Assembly (NCBI GenBank): GCA_036939355.1
Contig: JALLAP010002453.1
Span: 1 to 11,847 of the forward strand
Direction: 5' to 3'
DNA: 11,847 bases
Source: Thalassiosira profunda
Lineage: Eukaryota; Bacillariophyta; Thalassiosirophyceae; Thalassiosirales; Thalassiosiraceae
Shown: piece after piece, positions 1 through 7,205 of the stretch
Numbering within the stretch: position 1 is the first letter of the stretch
How the letters are laid out: each line of letters starts with the position of its first letter
The notes under the pieces: generated by a model
Databases searched by the model: none
Told to the model about the DNA's origin: nothing
What the model saw: the letters and a program-made list of their open reading frames with translations, nothing else
Program-made: the position numbers and the translations under genes

Positions 1-1
1 G

Positions 2-148
2 GCCGGTCTGGATGCCTTCCTGTTCGCGTCGGGGGCCGAGGTTCCGTTCATTGGACTGAGTGCGGGCGCCGTGGCCGGTCTGGTCCTGATCCCGTTGAGC
101 GTCGTCCTCGCCGTGGTGGGTGGTGCTCTTGGCAACCTCAAGAACTAA
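2..148 (+). CDS. C-terminal end of a small membrane protein (partial)
   Basis: The frame starting at base 2 is open from the window edge to a TAA at 146-148 and gives 48 residues. They are rich in Ala, Gly, Val and Leu. About 28 of them (from roughly VPFIGLSAG to VVLAVVGGAL) form one strongly hydrophobic segment, followed by a short polar end, GNLKN. This looks like the last transmembrane helix of a membrane protein, with the C-terminus just outside the bilayer. No ATG-initiated frame covers it in this window, so the start lies upstream. I do not recognise the family. A small thylakoid or other organelle membrane protein is possible, but nothing visible decides it. LRR gene A follows in convergent orientation, 229 bases away. 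Confidence 0.55.
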   Translation, partial: AGLDAFLFASGAEVPFIGLSAGAVAGLVLIPLSVVLAVVGGALGNLKN

Positions 149-377
149 AGGAATGGGATGGTGTGCTGTATAGGAAAGATCAGCGGGCATTTCGTTGGCG
201 TGCTGAGCATACCCATCTAATGTGCTAGACTTAATTTGATGGCTTGGATCGGGATTTGTGTTCGAATGGGCAGCAAGGGATTGCAAGGTACCCGTATCTA
301 TTCAATTGGAATCAAAACGCCATTTTACGCGAGTTCATATACCCCTTGCTTGTGCATCGTGGTAGTGTAGGAGGCTA
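149..377. other. Convergent intergenic region
   Basis: These 229 bases hold the 3' flanks of the partial membrane-protein gene (+) and LRR gene A (-). I see no coding signal, tRNA fold or repeat. The short open frame at 244 on the plus strand has no ATG start and runs into the LRR gene antisense. Confidence 0.5.
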
Positions 378-1738
378 TTATGCATCCAAAAACGGCAAGA
401 CGCCCGGAATGATGACGCCCATACCACTGCCGCAGTTCTGACGGCTCCTCTGCCTGCCATCTACACCCTGCGCATTCGCATCCATGTTGGCTTTCCAAAT
501 TGCAAGCTCGAGCATCGTGGTGACGTCGATCAGGTCGTAATAGGCGAACCACTTTCGAATAGACAACCTTTTCTGTCCCTCTGCATGCCGGCGACTCATG
601 ATTTCGTTGACCTTTGCCTCGGCCTGTTCAAGTTGCTCTGGACTTCTGTACTGCATCCACTTTGAGACGACCAGCTTCTTCCTCCCTCCATCAGTACGAA
701 GCATTGTTGATCTCACCAACTGGCAGCGGGAACGCCCAATGTCGATCACCAAGGCCACGGGAGGAATGTTGAATGTTCCAGAGTAGAGTTGCTATCGAAT
801 GCATCCTCATCCACAAAATGAACACCCTCGCAAAGAGTCACCTCTGCAAGATTGACGCAATACTGGAATGCGCAAGTGTCAATGAACGTGACAGAAGAGG
901 GAATAGTGATGCGCTCCAACGAACAGCAATCCCGGAATGTCTCTGTACCGATCATCTGGATCCCCTCATGAAGCTCCACGTGCCTCAACCGATCGCATTG
1001 AGCAAATGCGTTATGCTCGACTGTCAACACTGTCGAGGGGATGCTGATGCGGAGCAATTTTTCGCACCGATAAAATGCCTTCTCTCCAATATTCTGCAGC
1101 CCTTCATTCAACTCCACTTCTGCCAACTCGGTGCAGTCACAAAAGGCATTCGCATCAACGTAGACGACAGACGCCGGAATAGTGATCCGAACCAAAGCCC
1201 TGCAGCCGCAGAATGCGCTCATTCCAACGCGTTGAATCTTCTCACCGAGGTCCACCTCCTCCAAATTACTGCAGTTTGCAAATGAAGCTGGCTCGATTTC
1301 CATGATGGAAGATGGGATGGATACATTTGTCACAGACTTGCAGTACGCGAATGCACCCCGCCCTATTCTCGTCGCATTACCGAGATTGATCTCCTCCAAT
1401 CTCTCGCACTGATGAAACGCCCTCTCGCCTATCTCAACCGCAGGGGTGTTGCTAAGATCAATCCGCTCCAATCTCTTGCACCCATAAAACGCTAAATCGC
1501 CTATCTCAGCTGACGAGACAGTGGTCGCCCATATGATGTGTTCAAGGGAGCGGCAGCGATAGAATGCAAAATCCGAGATAGTGGTGACATAGTTCAGATC
1601 CACAACCCTCAAATCTTCACAGTCCTCAAAGGCCCGAGGCGGAATTACCGTCACGCCCGAGGCCACCCGGATATGGCTGGCATTCCGGTGCCAATCCTGC
1701 ACCGCGCCGCCGTCGTATCCGGTCCACTCCCCTTCCAT
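378..1738 (-). CDS. BspA-type LRR protein A, single-base frameshift
   Basis: This encodes a BspA-like (LRR_5 type) leucine-rich-repeat protein of about 453 residues once one frameshift is allowed for. Start is the ATG at 1738-1736 (A at -3, G at +4). After an N-terminal lead-in there are 13 repeats of about 23 residues built on the pattern AFxxCxxLxxIxIPxSVxxI. A tail of about 125 residues follows, containing KWMQYRSPEQLEQAEAKV, WFAYYDLIDVTTMLELA and VIIPGVLPFL. The frame breaks after His322 (bases 773-775). Paralogue B reads CAT-ATC-AAT-ATT where A reads CAT-TC-AAC-ATT, so one base is missing. All 125 codons beyond the break stay open and match B. No signal peptide is evident, so the protein is probably intracellular. 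LRR_5 repeats generally mediate protein binding; the ligand here is unknown. The gene diverges from the hydrolase at 2029. Confidence 0.87.
771..773 (-). other. Frameshift site in LRR gene A
   Basis: On the minus strand the codon after CAT (775-773) is only two bases long (TC, 772-771) before the frame AAC-ATT-CCT-CCC resumes. The paralogue has a complete ATC codon at this point. Left uncorrected, the reading frame ends a few codons later at about 746, removing the whole conserved tail. Confidence 0.85.
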
Positions 1739-2028
1739 CGTCTTTCAATCTTTCAGTGGATATTTCGCGACGTCGCCGCATCCAATTCCTGCCCTCGGTC
1801 CTTCCGGCCCTTGCGCCCCTCAAGCTCAAGGTCCGCCAAACCCACTGCACCACGCGGGGGGTGCCTCGCAAAGGTGTCTCAAAGTCCGTCTCAAGCACTG
1901 AGCTGAGCCAAATTATCTACCTGTAGGTAGAGATACGTCGTACCAAGAGCCCAGAGAAATCAGATTGGCGAAGCCTTATCTCTACCCCGCTATTTGATTC
2001 TCCAGACGACGTTTTACCCGTTGCAACC
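1739..2028. promoter_or_regulatory. Divergent promoter region, LRR A / hydrolase
   Basis: These 290 bases separate two start codons on opposite strands, so both promoters must lie here or overlap the genes. I see no convincing TATA box. The most distinctive sequence is a 16-base palindrome at 1916-1931. The hydrolase end is pyrimidine-rich and closes with GCAACCATGG, a strong start context. Confidence 0.5.
1916..1931. repeat. 16-base palindrome in divergent promoter
   Basis: TCTACCT-GT-AGGTAGA is a perfect inverted repeat with 7-base arms and a 2-base centre, 97 bases upstream of the hydrolase ATG. Its right half, TGTAGGTAG, recurs at 5286-5294 upstream of the DUF1499-like gene. It has the form of a dimeric transcription-factor site, but that role is not shown by sequence alone. 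Confidence 0.4.
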
Positions 2029-4177
2029 ATGGCGCCGCGCCTCCTCCCCGCCGCGGCCGCCCTCGCCGCCCTAACCGTCCTCCGCGTCGCTTCTGGCATC
2101 CCTATTGGCACCTCCACTGAAAGTGTAGAATTTGCGGGAAGTTCGATTGATACATCGCCGGTCGTATGCTCGCGAGAATTGAACGCCTTCTGTCCCCCGA
2201 ACACGAAGTGCTGCCCCCGCCGCCGATTGTCGTCGTCGCGTTCTCGGAGAACTACCGAAGAAGGAGGAGATGGGGGCGATGAAGGAGAAATAATAGGGTA
2301 TTCCTGCCTGCTGAGCTGGGCCCCGTCGCGTACCCCCCAGGGGCCGTGCTGCGACGATTCTCCCGACTACAGCAAATCAGAAGGCGATGAATCTGGCACG
2401 GGCTGCGCCGCTGGTTATGTGTGCGCGGCTCCTCTCAATACATTGGAAGCTGCCTCCTTTCTGAGGGACGATGTCAGCAGTATTGGGGGAGACAAGTTGA
2501 CTGATGGGCCGCACTGCGTGCGAGACGACGATGCCCGCCCGGTGGACCGGCTCGGGCGTCCCATCGAAAACGAGTACGAGCGCATGCCGAGATATAAAAC
2601 CTGCCCTGCCTTTCGAGGGGAGGACATTGCCACTCCGCACGGACTGCCGGTTCCGAGAGTGGCTGCGAGTTACGATAAGGGAGCGAGGGTGGAAGGCGGT
2701 GCACATGATGTGCACTCATCTCGTATCGAGGAGGGCGAGGACGGATACATGGGGCAATTGGCGTACTTCACCAACATGGGGCCCCTATCGACCAGTGCGG
2801 ATGCTGGTTCTTTTGAATCTCACGAGGGAGTCACCACGGCCGTCGTGGGCATCCACGGATCGGGGCGTGACGCTAGCTCGTACCTGTGCGCCATGATCGC
2901 GGCGGTGGCGGATAGTCAATCTCTGGGAATAGAGCAGAGAATCGAGGAGCAGTTGGAAGAGATGGCAAGGGGGTTCAACATGGACTCGCCGAAGATGAGC
3001 ACTGTCCGTCGCCGCCGTGCCCAAGATAGAAACAAATCGGCCAAACGCAACGGCAAAGAGGAGGAGACCCTGGTCGTCGCTCCCTGGTTCCTCGCCCCAG
3101 CCGACGGCGAACCGGCATCGACATCGTCCCTGCCTTACCTCAAGTGGGTCGATAAGGCTCCAATTGCCCACACCTTTCGGTACGGTGCTGAGTCGATCCC
3201 GAATGAGATGAATGGCGAAGGTGGAGAGGCCCCCACAATCAGCTCGTACAGAGCTATGGACGTGTTGCTCGAGACTCTGTGCAGCAAACAAAACTATCCC
3301 AATCTTGAGCATATCGTGGTGGCGGGGCACTCGGCGGGAGGGCAATTCGTGCATAGGTGGGGTCTAACCTCGGACAGCTGGTGCTTTGGCGATGGCGGGA
3401 CGAATCTTCCTGTGGGAACGGCGGCGAAGGATCTGCCTTCGGTGAGGGTGGTGGCGGCCAATCCACGGTCGTATGCGTACCTGGACGGGAGGCGGTATTT
3501 CCCTACTGNCTTCGGTGAGGGTGGTGGCGGCCAATCCACGGTCGTATGCGTACCTGGACGGGAGGCGGTATTTCCCTACTGGTGCGGAGGGAAGACCAGT
3601 ATTGGAAAACGAGGGTGGAGAGCAGGAAGACACGCTCTCTCCATTCGACGAGCTGGACTTTCGTCCTCCAACAGACGCGGAGCTGGAGGATTGCCCAGAG
3701 TTCAATCGGTATTGCTGGGGCACGGAGGACAACCCGGACGTTCCCGCACCCTACATCACAAACAACATCAACAATCTCTCCACTGACGACGGTGATAACG
3801 CCCACCTCTTCTGCCGTTACGCCTCCCGCGATGTGGTCTACCTCTCGGGGCAACGCGATATCAAACAGCTGGGCAATCAGATCTGCGACGAAGACGGGTA
3901 CCAAGGACCCTCGCGACGGGAGCGGAGCGAACGGTTCTACGCCTCCCTCCAGGTACGGGGCGAAGAGATTGCAGATAACTGTCGCCAACATGCCGCGGAG
4001 GAGGGGAGAGGATTCCTCGCCGAGAGGAGCCAATCCGAACAATCATTTTGCGATAGGAATGCAAATGAGGGGAAGGTGCAAGTTCACGACCGCCTCGTGG
4101 TGCGGAATGTGGGCCACGACCACGCCCTCATCTTCCAGAGCGAGGAGGGTCGGAAGGGCATGTTTGGGGATCTTTGA
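2029..4177 (+). CDS. Secreted alpha/beta hydrolase with Cys-rich N-terminus, split by an N-flanking duplication
   Basis: This is a probable serine hydrolase (esterase or lipase-like; substrate unknown) exported through the secretory pathway. The ATG at 2029 sits in GCAACCATGG. Residues 1-24 (MAPRLLPAAAALAALTVLRV, then ASG) form a signal peptide with a likely cut after ASG. Residues about 46-135 carry a cysteine cluster including CPPNTKCC, GPCCDD and GCAAGYVC. The hydrolase core shows GIHGSGRD (His276, oxyanion region), the nucleophile elbow GHSAGG with Ser435, and late acid and base candidates in LSGQRD (Asp586) and VGHDH (His672 or 674), numbered after removing the duplication. The region 3437-3581 holds two identical 72-base copies around one N. 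Dropping 73 bases joins the frames into 691 residues without a stop. As printed, the gene is read in two pieces. It converges on the GFA gene. Confidence 0.88.
3437..3581 (+). repeat. 72-base direct repeat flanking a single N (assembly join)
   Basis: Bases 3437-3508 and 3510-3581 are identical, and the only base between them (3509) is N. The unit encodes the hydrolase segment around VRVVAANPRSYAYLDGRR. A perfect copy on each side of an ambiguous base is what remains when two overlapping contig ends are placed side by side rather than merged. Removing one copy plus the N takes out 73 bases and restores a single open frame, which supports an artefact over a real duplication. Confidence 0.92.
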
Positions 4178-4482
4178 ATGGGATACCGGGATACCGATTG
4201 GTACCCGACCCCCTGCAATGTCGATGTTGTCTGATATATTGTGAATTAGTGTTACGATGGAAAGCTAACCGACTCGACCGGCCAGAAGGGACAAAATACA
4301 CCCCGGCAAAGAAACTCCTTGACCGATATCCTATTGCAAATCTTCTCCCTCGTCTTTCTTCCACACACTTTCGCTCTCTCTCAAACAAGCCCCATGCGCC
4401 TGCACCTTCCACTTCCTCTCGATTTCCCCCTGCACCAAATAATATTATTGCTTCTGAACGAATCGCCACCAAACAATTCACG
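4178..4482. other. Convergent intergenic region with 3' hairpin
   Basis: This holds the 3' flanks of the hydrolase (+) and the GFA gene (-). Near the hydrolase stop are a tandem octamer, GGGATACC twice (4180-4195), and a hairpin at 4187-4207. The rest, especially 4330-4440, is C/T-rich on the plus strand. I see no gene or RNA fold in it. Confidence 0.55.
4187..4207 (+). other. Hairpin just after the hydrolase stop codon
   Basis: CGGG-A-TACC pairs with GGTA-CCCG across a GATT loop, giving eight base pairs with one bulged A, beginning 10 bases after the TGA. It overlaps the tandem GGGATACC repeat. It could be a 3'-UTR structure. Eukaryotic termination does not need such a stem, so a role is speculative. 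Confidence 0.45.
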
Positions 4483-5079
4483 TTACTCCCAAGTGATGGG
4501 CACGGCCTCCACCTTCGTAATGTCCTCGGGCTGCAGCTCCTTCGTCGTGGCGTTGCTCCCGTCGCAGCGGAACCCGGCCAGGAGTCCGATGAATTTGAAC
4601 AGCATGCCGAACGGCACGCTCGAACTCTTGGGCTCGGGGCATTTGGCGGGATCGAAGGCGTGCTTGCAATTCACGTTCATCACCTTCCCGGCGGGCGCGT
4701 AGGCCGATCCGTCCGCGTTGGTGAGGGCGTTGCGGTTGGGCGCGCACCAGTTGGGCGCAAAAACGTTGAAGAGGACGGTGCCGCACTCGGTGCAGTAGGG
4801 ACGCGGAGCCTTCCCGGCCTCGCCCACTTTCATGAAGCCAATTTTATCTCCGTCCACCTTCTTGACCGTGACATTGTTCGACTTGAAAATGGCCACAGTG
4901 ACGCCGCTGTTCTCGCTGTCGTCGCACTTCATGCTCGTGCCGGAGAAACCCTCGCGGGCCTCGATGCCTTTCACGACGGCGACGCAACTGTGGCACTGGC
5001 AGTTAAAGACCATCCGCGGAGGAGAGTCGAAGGCCGCCGCAAACGCGCCGCACTTGCACTTAAGCTCGAGGTCCGTCAT
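4483..5079 (-). CDS. GFA/CENP-V-fold zinc-binding protein
   Basis: This encodes 198 residues of the family named after glutathione-dependent formaldehyde-activating enzyme (Gfa). These are small zinc proteins that in some cases catalyse S-hydroxymethylglutathione formation; many members have no known substrate. The zinc motifs are complete and in the usual order: CKCG (Cys8, Cys10), CQCHSC (Cys27, Cys29, Cys32) and CTECG (Cys96, Cys99). The fold signature around NCQCHSC and RPYCTECGTVLFN is typical. The protein runs about 60 residues beyond the core, ending in a Lys/Glu-rich stretch and TWE. The ATG (5079-5077) has A at -3, and no signal or transit peptide is visible, so a cytosolic location is likely. 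It converges with the hydrolase and diverges from the DUF1499-like gene. Enzymatic activity is inferred from the family only. Confidence 0.9.
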   Translation of the reverse strand: MTDLELKCKCGAFAAAFDSPPRMVFNCQCHSCVAVVKGIEAREGFSGTSMKCDDSENSGVTVAIFKSNNVTVKKVDGDKIGFMKVGEAGKAPRPYCTECGTVLFNVFAPNWCAPNRNALTNADGSAYAPAGKVMNVNCKHAFDPAKCPEPKSSSVPFGMLFKFIGLLAGFRCDGSNATTKELQPEDITKVEAVPITWE

Positions 5080-5426
5080 CGTTGCGTTGGGAGTGTTGAG
5101 TTGCTGCAGCGTTGCAAGTGAATGTTGAAGTGTGTCGGTCGCGTCGAAGGGACGTTGACGTTGAGTGTGAGTGACCCAGGGGGCGACAGGCTAGCCCCAA
5201 TCTAGCGATGCCAGTTCTCGCATTAGTCGCCAAACAACGCGGCAGCTGCTGTTTCGTTTCCGTCCTGGTTCCCTTTCAATAAATATGTAGGTAGTAAAAA
5301 GCTCTTATTACATTGGTCGCATAAAATTGCGCGATAGATTATCTTTTGGCATCGCCAAAGCGGCCGGCGGTCGCCTCCTCTGACTGGCTGACTCTTGATT
5401 TCATTGATGACTCTTATTTTGCGACG
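5080..5426. promoter_or_regulatory. Divergent promoter region, GFA / DUF1499-like
   Basis: These 347 bases lie between two divergent ATGs. They hold an AT-rich element (AATAAATA, about 5278-5285), the nonamer TGTAGGTAG at 5286-5294 shared with the palindrome at 1916-1931, and an inverted CCAAT box (ATTGG, 5312-5316) about 110 bases before the DUF1499-like start. A plus-strand frame opens at 5346 but has no ATG until 5427, so this stretch is treated as 5' flank. Confidence 0.5.
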
Positions 5427-6039
5427 ATGCTGCTCGTTGGCGCCCGGGCCATCGCAGCCGCGCAAGCGACGGCCACTATCGTTGGCACGCTCTTAGTCGC
5501 CGACACAGCAGAGCATCTGCCGACCGCGCCCAGTGGAGCTGCCCGCATCGAGAGCTGCAAGCCAAACAGCAACTGCGTCTCGAGCAACTACCGCGAGCCG
5601 CCGAATCGCTACCTACGTCAGCCCGTTCAAGATCGTGAACGAGCCCGACGTGGCCTTCCAACGCGCCGTGCGCGATTTGAAGAAGGGCGGGGAAGATGGC
5701 GGCGACGCGACAATCACCGAGATCGTTCCGAGGGATCGCTACGTGCACCTAACTGTGCCGGGCACCGCACCCGCATCGGTGGACGATATCGAGTTGCAAT
5801 TTGCAGAGGGGGTGGTGAACGTCCGGTGCGAGGCGAGAGTGACGTTGCCGCCGCCTCCCTTTTGCGTAAAAAAGAATTGCATCAACGGCAACATGGATCA
5901 ACGATCACGGGTGGAAAGAATGGGATTGCTGCTGGGATTGCCCACCAGCGATGCCGAGGCGATGCAGGGAGCGAAATGGACCCCGATCTTCTTCAACAGC
6001 GATCGGGTTCCCGGATTCGACGACGACGATATGATATGA
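5427..6039 (+). CDS. DUF1499-like protein, broken by a 4-base duplication
   Basis: This is a probable DUF1499-family protein of about 202 residues; the family has no firmly assigned biochemical role. The ATG at 5427 opens an N-terminus with a hydrophobic, Ala-rich stretch (MLLVGARAIAAAQATATIVG), suggesting export or organelle targeting. The family landmarks follow in order: KPNSNCVSS, a VSPFKI segment, VDDIELQF, VVNVRCEARV, and NMDQRSRVER in the position of the usual NRxRVE motif. The first landmark is in one frame and the rest in another. At 5609-5616 the sequence is CTAC-CTAC. With one CTAC the text reads NRYVSPFKI with no stop, and the total becomes 203 codons. The tail is acidic (GFDDDDMI). 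Its stop lies 12 bases from that of the convergent gene at 6052. Confidence 0.77.
5609..5616 (+). repeat. CTAC tandem duplication causing a frameshift
   Basis: CTACCTAC sits exactly where the DUF1499-like frame changes. Four bases shift the frame by one. Removing one unit joins two conserved halves of the family without adding or losing a residue. No pair of splice sites nearby gives an equally good join. Confidence 0.8.
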
Positions 6040-6051
6040 ACCGTGTGCAAT

Positions 6052-6754
6052 CTAGAAATAGCCCTCGACTGTTTCATCATCGGTATCCTCATCAAACACT
6101 TCGTCTTTCACTGCAACAACTTGGGCGGAGACGACTGGCAAAGGAGGAGCGGCCGCTTTGTCGTCGTCATCTGTATCATCACCATACGGCTCCTCCTTCA
6201 CGCCGGCGGACAGCACCGGCGCTGGGCGAGGAGGAGAGCGGTTGCTCATCGCCCCAGCCAAGCAAGGTCCGTCGTCCGCCTTTTTTGGTGGCAGGCAGTC
6301 TGGCAAAGAAACCTTCGGTTGTGGGATAGCGCGCTCTTTGCTCCGGGTCCAATGAGGATGGTCAGCAGCGTGAGAATCCGGGGGGGGCGGAAGTCCTCCT
6401 GTTGGATGGAGCGTTGACACGCGGCCCTTATTGGCGGCGGGCTCACTCCCAGTACTGGGGAGTGCCGCTTTCCTTTCTGTTGCCTCCAGGGGGGGTGATC
6501 CCGTGCCCCCTTTCGTCGCCCCATCGCGCTGTATCTCCAAAAATGGGCACCGAACTGGTGGCAAATACAATCTTTGCCGCGCCAATGCTGGCTGTCAAGC
6601 ATGCTATTGTTGTGAAAGAGGTAGCGAAGCCGGCGAAGAGAAGCGAACCCCTCCAAGATTTTTTTGAGAACTCCTCTCGTGCAAAGAGACAATTCCTACG
6701 TGGCAGTTGTCGAGCGCTTCTCAAGAGAACTGCCTCACACAAAATCACTGCCAT
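6052..6754 (-). CDS. Two-exon small membrane protein with repeated acidic VK[E/D]E tail
   Basis: I do not recognise the family. The model is exon 1 6754-6447, intron 6446-6341, exon 2 6340-6052, giving 198 residues. Start is the ATG at 6754-6752 (G at -3 and +4). The N-terminal 35 residues are basic (RSARQLPRR, FSKKSWRG), and a hydrophobic segment spans about 37-65 (LLFAGFATSFTTIACLTASIG and on), consistent with an anchor or targeting signal. A Pro-rich linker follows, then an acidic tail with an internal repeat: VKEEPYGDDTDDDD (Lys151) and VKDEVFDEDTDDET (Lys181). Both lysines lie in the sumoylation consensus (hydrophobic-K-x-E) next to acidic runs. Exon 2 is open further upstream in its own frame, so an unspliced or single-exon form starting at Met134 (6249) is the alternative. 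The tail looks firmly coding; the exon 1 join is inference. Confidence 0.55.
6341..6446 (-). other. Predicted 106-base intron
   Basis: On the minus strand the donor is GTGAGC after TGGGA and the acceptor is CCGGAG. A CTGAC branch-like sequence lies about 20 bases before the acceptor. The phase matches (GA|C gives Asp103), joining exon 1, which would otherwise stop at TGA 6445-6443, to exon 2. The pyrimidine tract is weak. Confidence 0.5.
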
Positions 6755-6842
6755 CACTCAAACGAAGCCGCCCGCCTCGCTCATAATTTTGCATGCACAT
6801 TCATTGCATGCGATGCATAGCCACCCACATAGACACCCGACC
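6755..6842. promoter_or_regulatory. Short divergent promoter region
   Basis: Only 88 bases separate the ATG of the acidic-tail gene (-) from the chosen ATG of the twin-CX9C gene (+). The stretch includes GCATGC at 6791-6796 and 6806-6811 and ATGCAT at 6813-6818, a cluster of short self-complementary hexamers. If both start choices are right, the two genes share a promoter. Confidence 0.4.
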
Positions 6843-7205
6843 ATGCCATCATACGCAGCAACCTCGCAAGGAGGAGCAGTCGCCACGGCGAGTGACGGCG
6901 CTCTCCATCCTTCACCGTCGATCTACCCGATCCCACCACTCTCGGCGACGCACGACGACCACGCCGATCTCCACTCGACGCAGCTGCGACCCCATCCTTC
7001 ACCGTCGATCTACCTGATCCCATCGCTCTCGGCGACGCACGACGACCACGCCTATCTCCACTCGACGCAGCTGCGACCGCCGCCGCCTTCGTGCGAGGAG
7101 TCCTACCGGCTCTTCAAGCGATGCTCCGCGGGCTGCGAGTGCGAAGGGTTCAGCTGCAGCGAGGCGATCACGAGTTACATGCACTGCGCTCTGAATAGCT
7201 GCTGA
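6843..7205 (+). CDS. Twin-CX9C (CHCH-type) protein with 29-residue tandem repeat
   Basis: The C-terminus carries two exact CX9C motifs: Cys84-(9)-Cys94 and Cys105-(9)-Cys115, ten residues apart. This is the helix-hairpin-helix signature of CHCH proteins such as the Cox17/Cox19 and CHCHD2/Mix17 groups, which are usually oxidised by Mia40 in the mitochondrial intermembrane space. Three more cysteines are present: a C-E-C between the motifs (98, 100) and the last residue (120). Upstream are two copies of a 29-residue His/Pro/Ser-rich unit and a short Ala/Ser lead-in. The start is uncertain. The ATG at 6843 has ACC before it and gives 120 residues; an in-frame ATG at 6813 adds ten His-rich residues. 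The frame stays open back to 6402, but that part lies antisense to another gene. No typical presequence is needed for Mia40 clients. Confidence 0.68.
   Translation: MPSYAATSQGGAVATASDGALHPSPSIYPIPPLSATHDDHADLHSTQLRPHPSPSIYLIPSLSATHDDHAYLHSTQLRPPPPSCEESYRLFKRCSAGCECEGFSCSEAITSYMHCALNSC
6906..7079 (+). repeat. 87-base tandem repeat, two copies, in frame
   Basis: Units 6906-6992 and 6993-7079 differ at 5 of 87 bases. Each encodes 29 residues from HPSPSIY to STQLRP. Three of the four codon changes alter the amino acid (Pro/Leu, Pro/Ser, Asp/Tyr). The length is a multiple of three, so gain or loss of a unit keeps the downstream CHCH domain in frame. Confidence 0.93.

Noticed and set aside
255..285. 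tRNA-like GTTCGAAT sequence
   Set aside because: The flanking bases do not form a T-stem and no acceptor or anticodon arms can be drawn.
770..776. An intron instead of a frameshift in LRR gene A
   Set aside because: The paralogue aligns codon by codon on both sides with a single missing base, leaving no room for an intron.
773..1906. Plus-strand open frames across LRR gene A (170 and 122 residues)
   Set aside because: They are antisense shadows of the repeat array. The minus strand carries the repeated AFxxC pattern and the match to copy B; the plus frames show no family.
3437..3581. A biological tandem duplication or intron in the hydrolase
   Set aside because: The two copies are identical, are separated only by an N, and break the frame. 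Contig overlap explains all three facts.
6402..6842. Extending the twin-CX9C protein upstream to 267 residues
   Set aside because: The added part lies antisense to the acidic-tail gene model and has no recognisable domain. ATGs at 6813 and 6843 are closer, and the latter has a better context.
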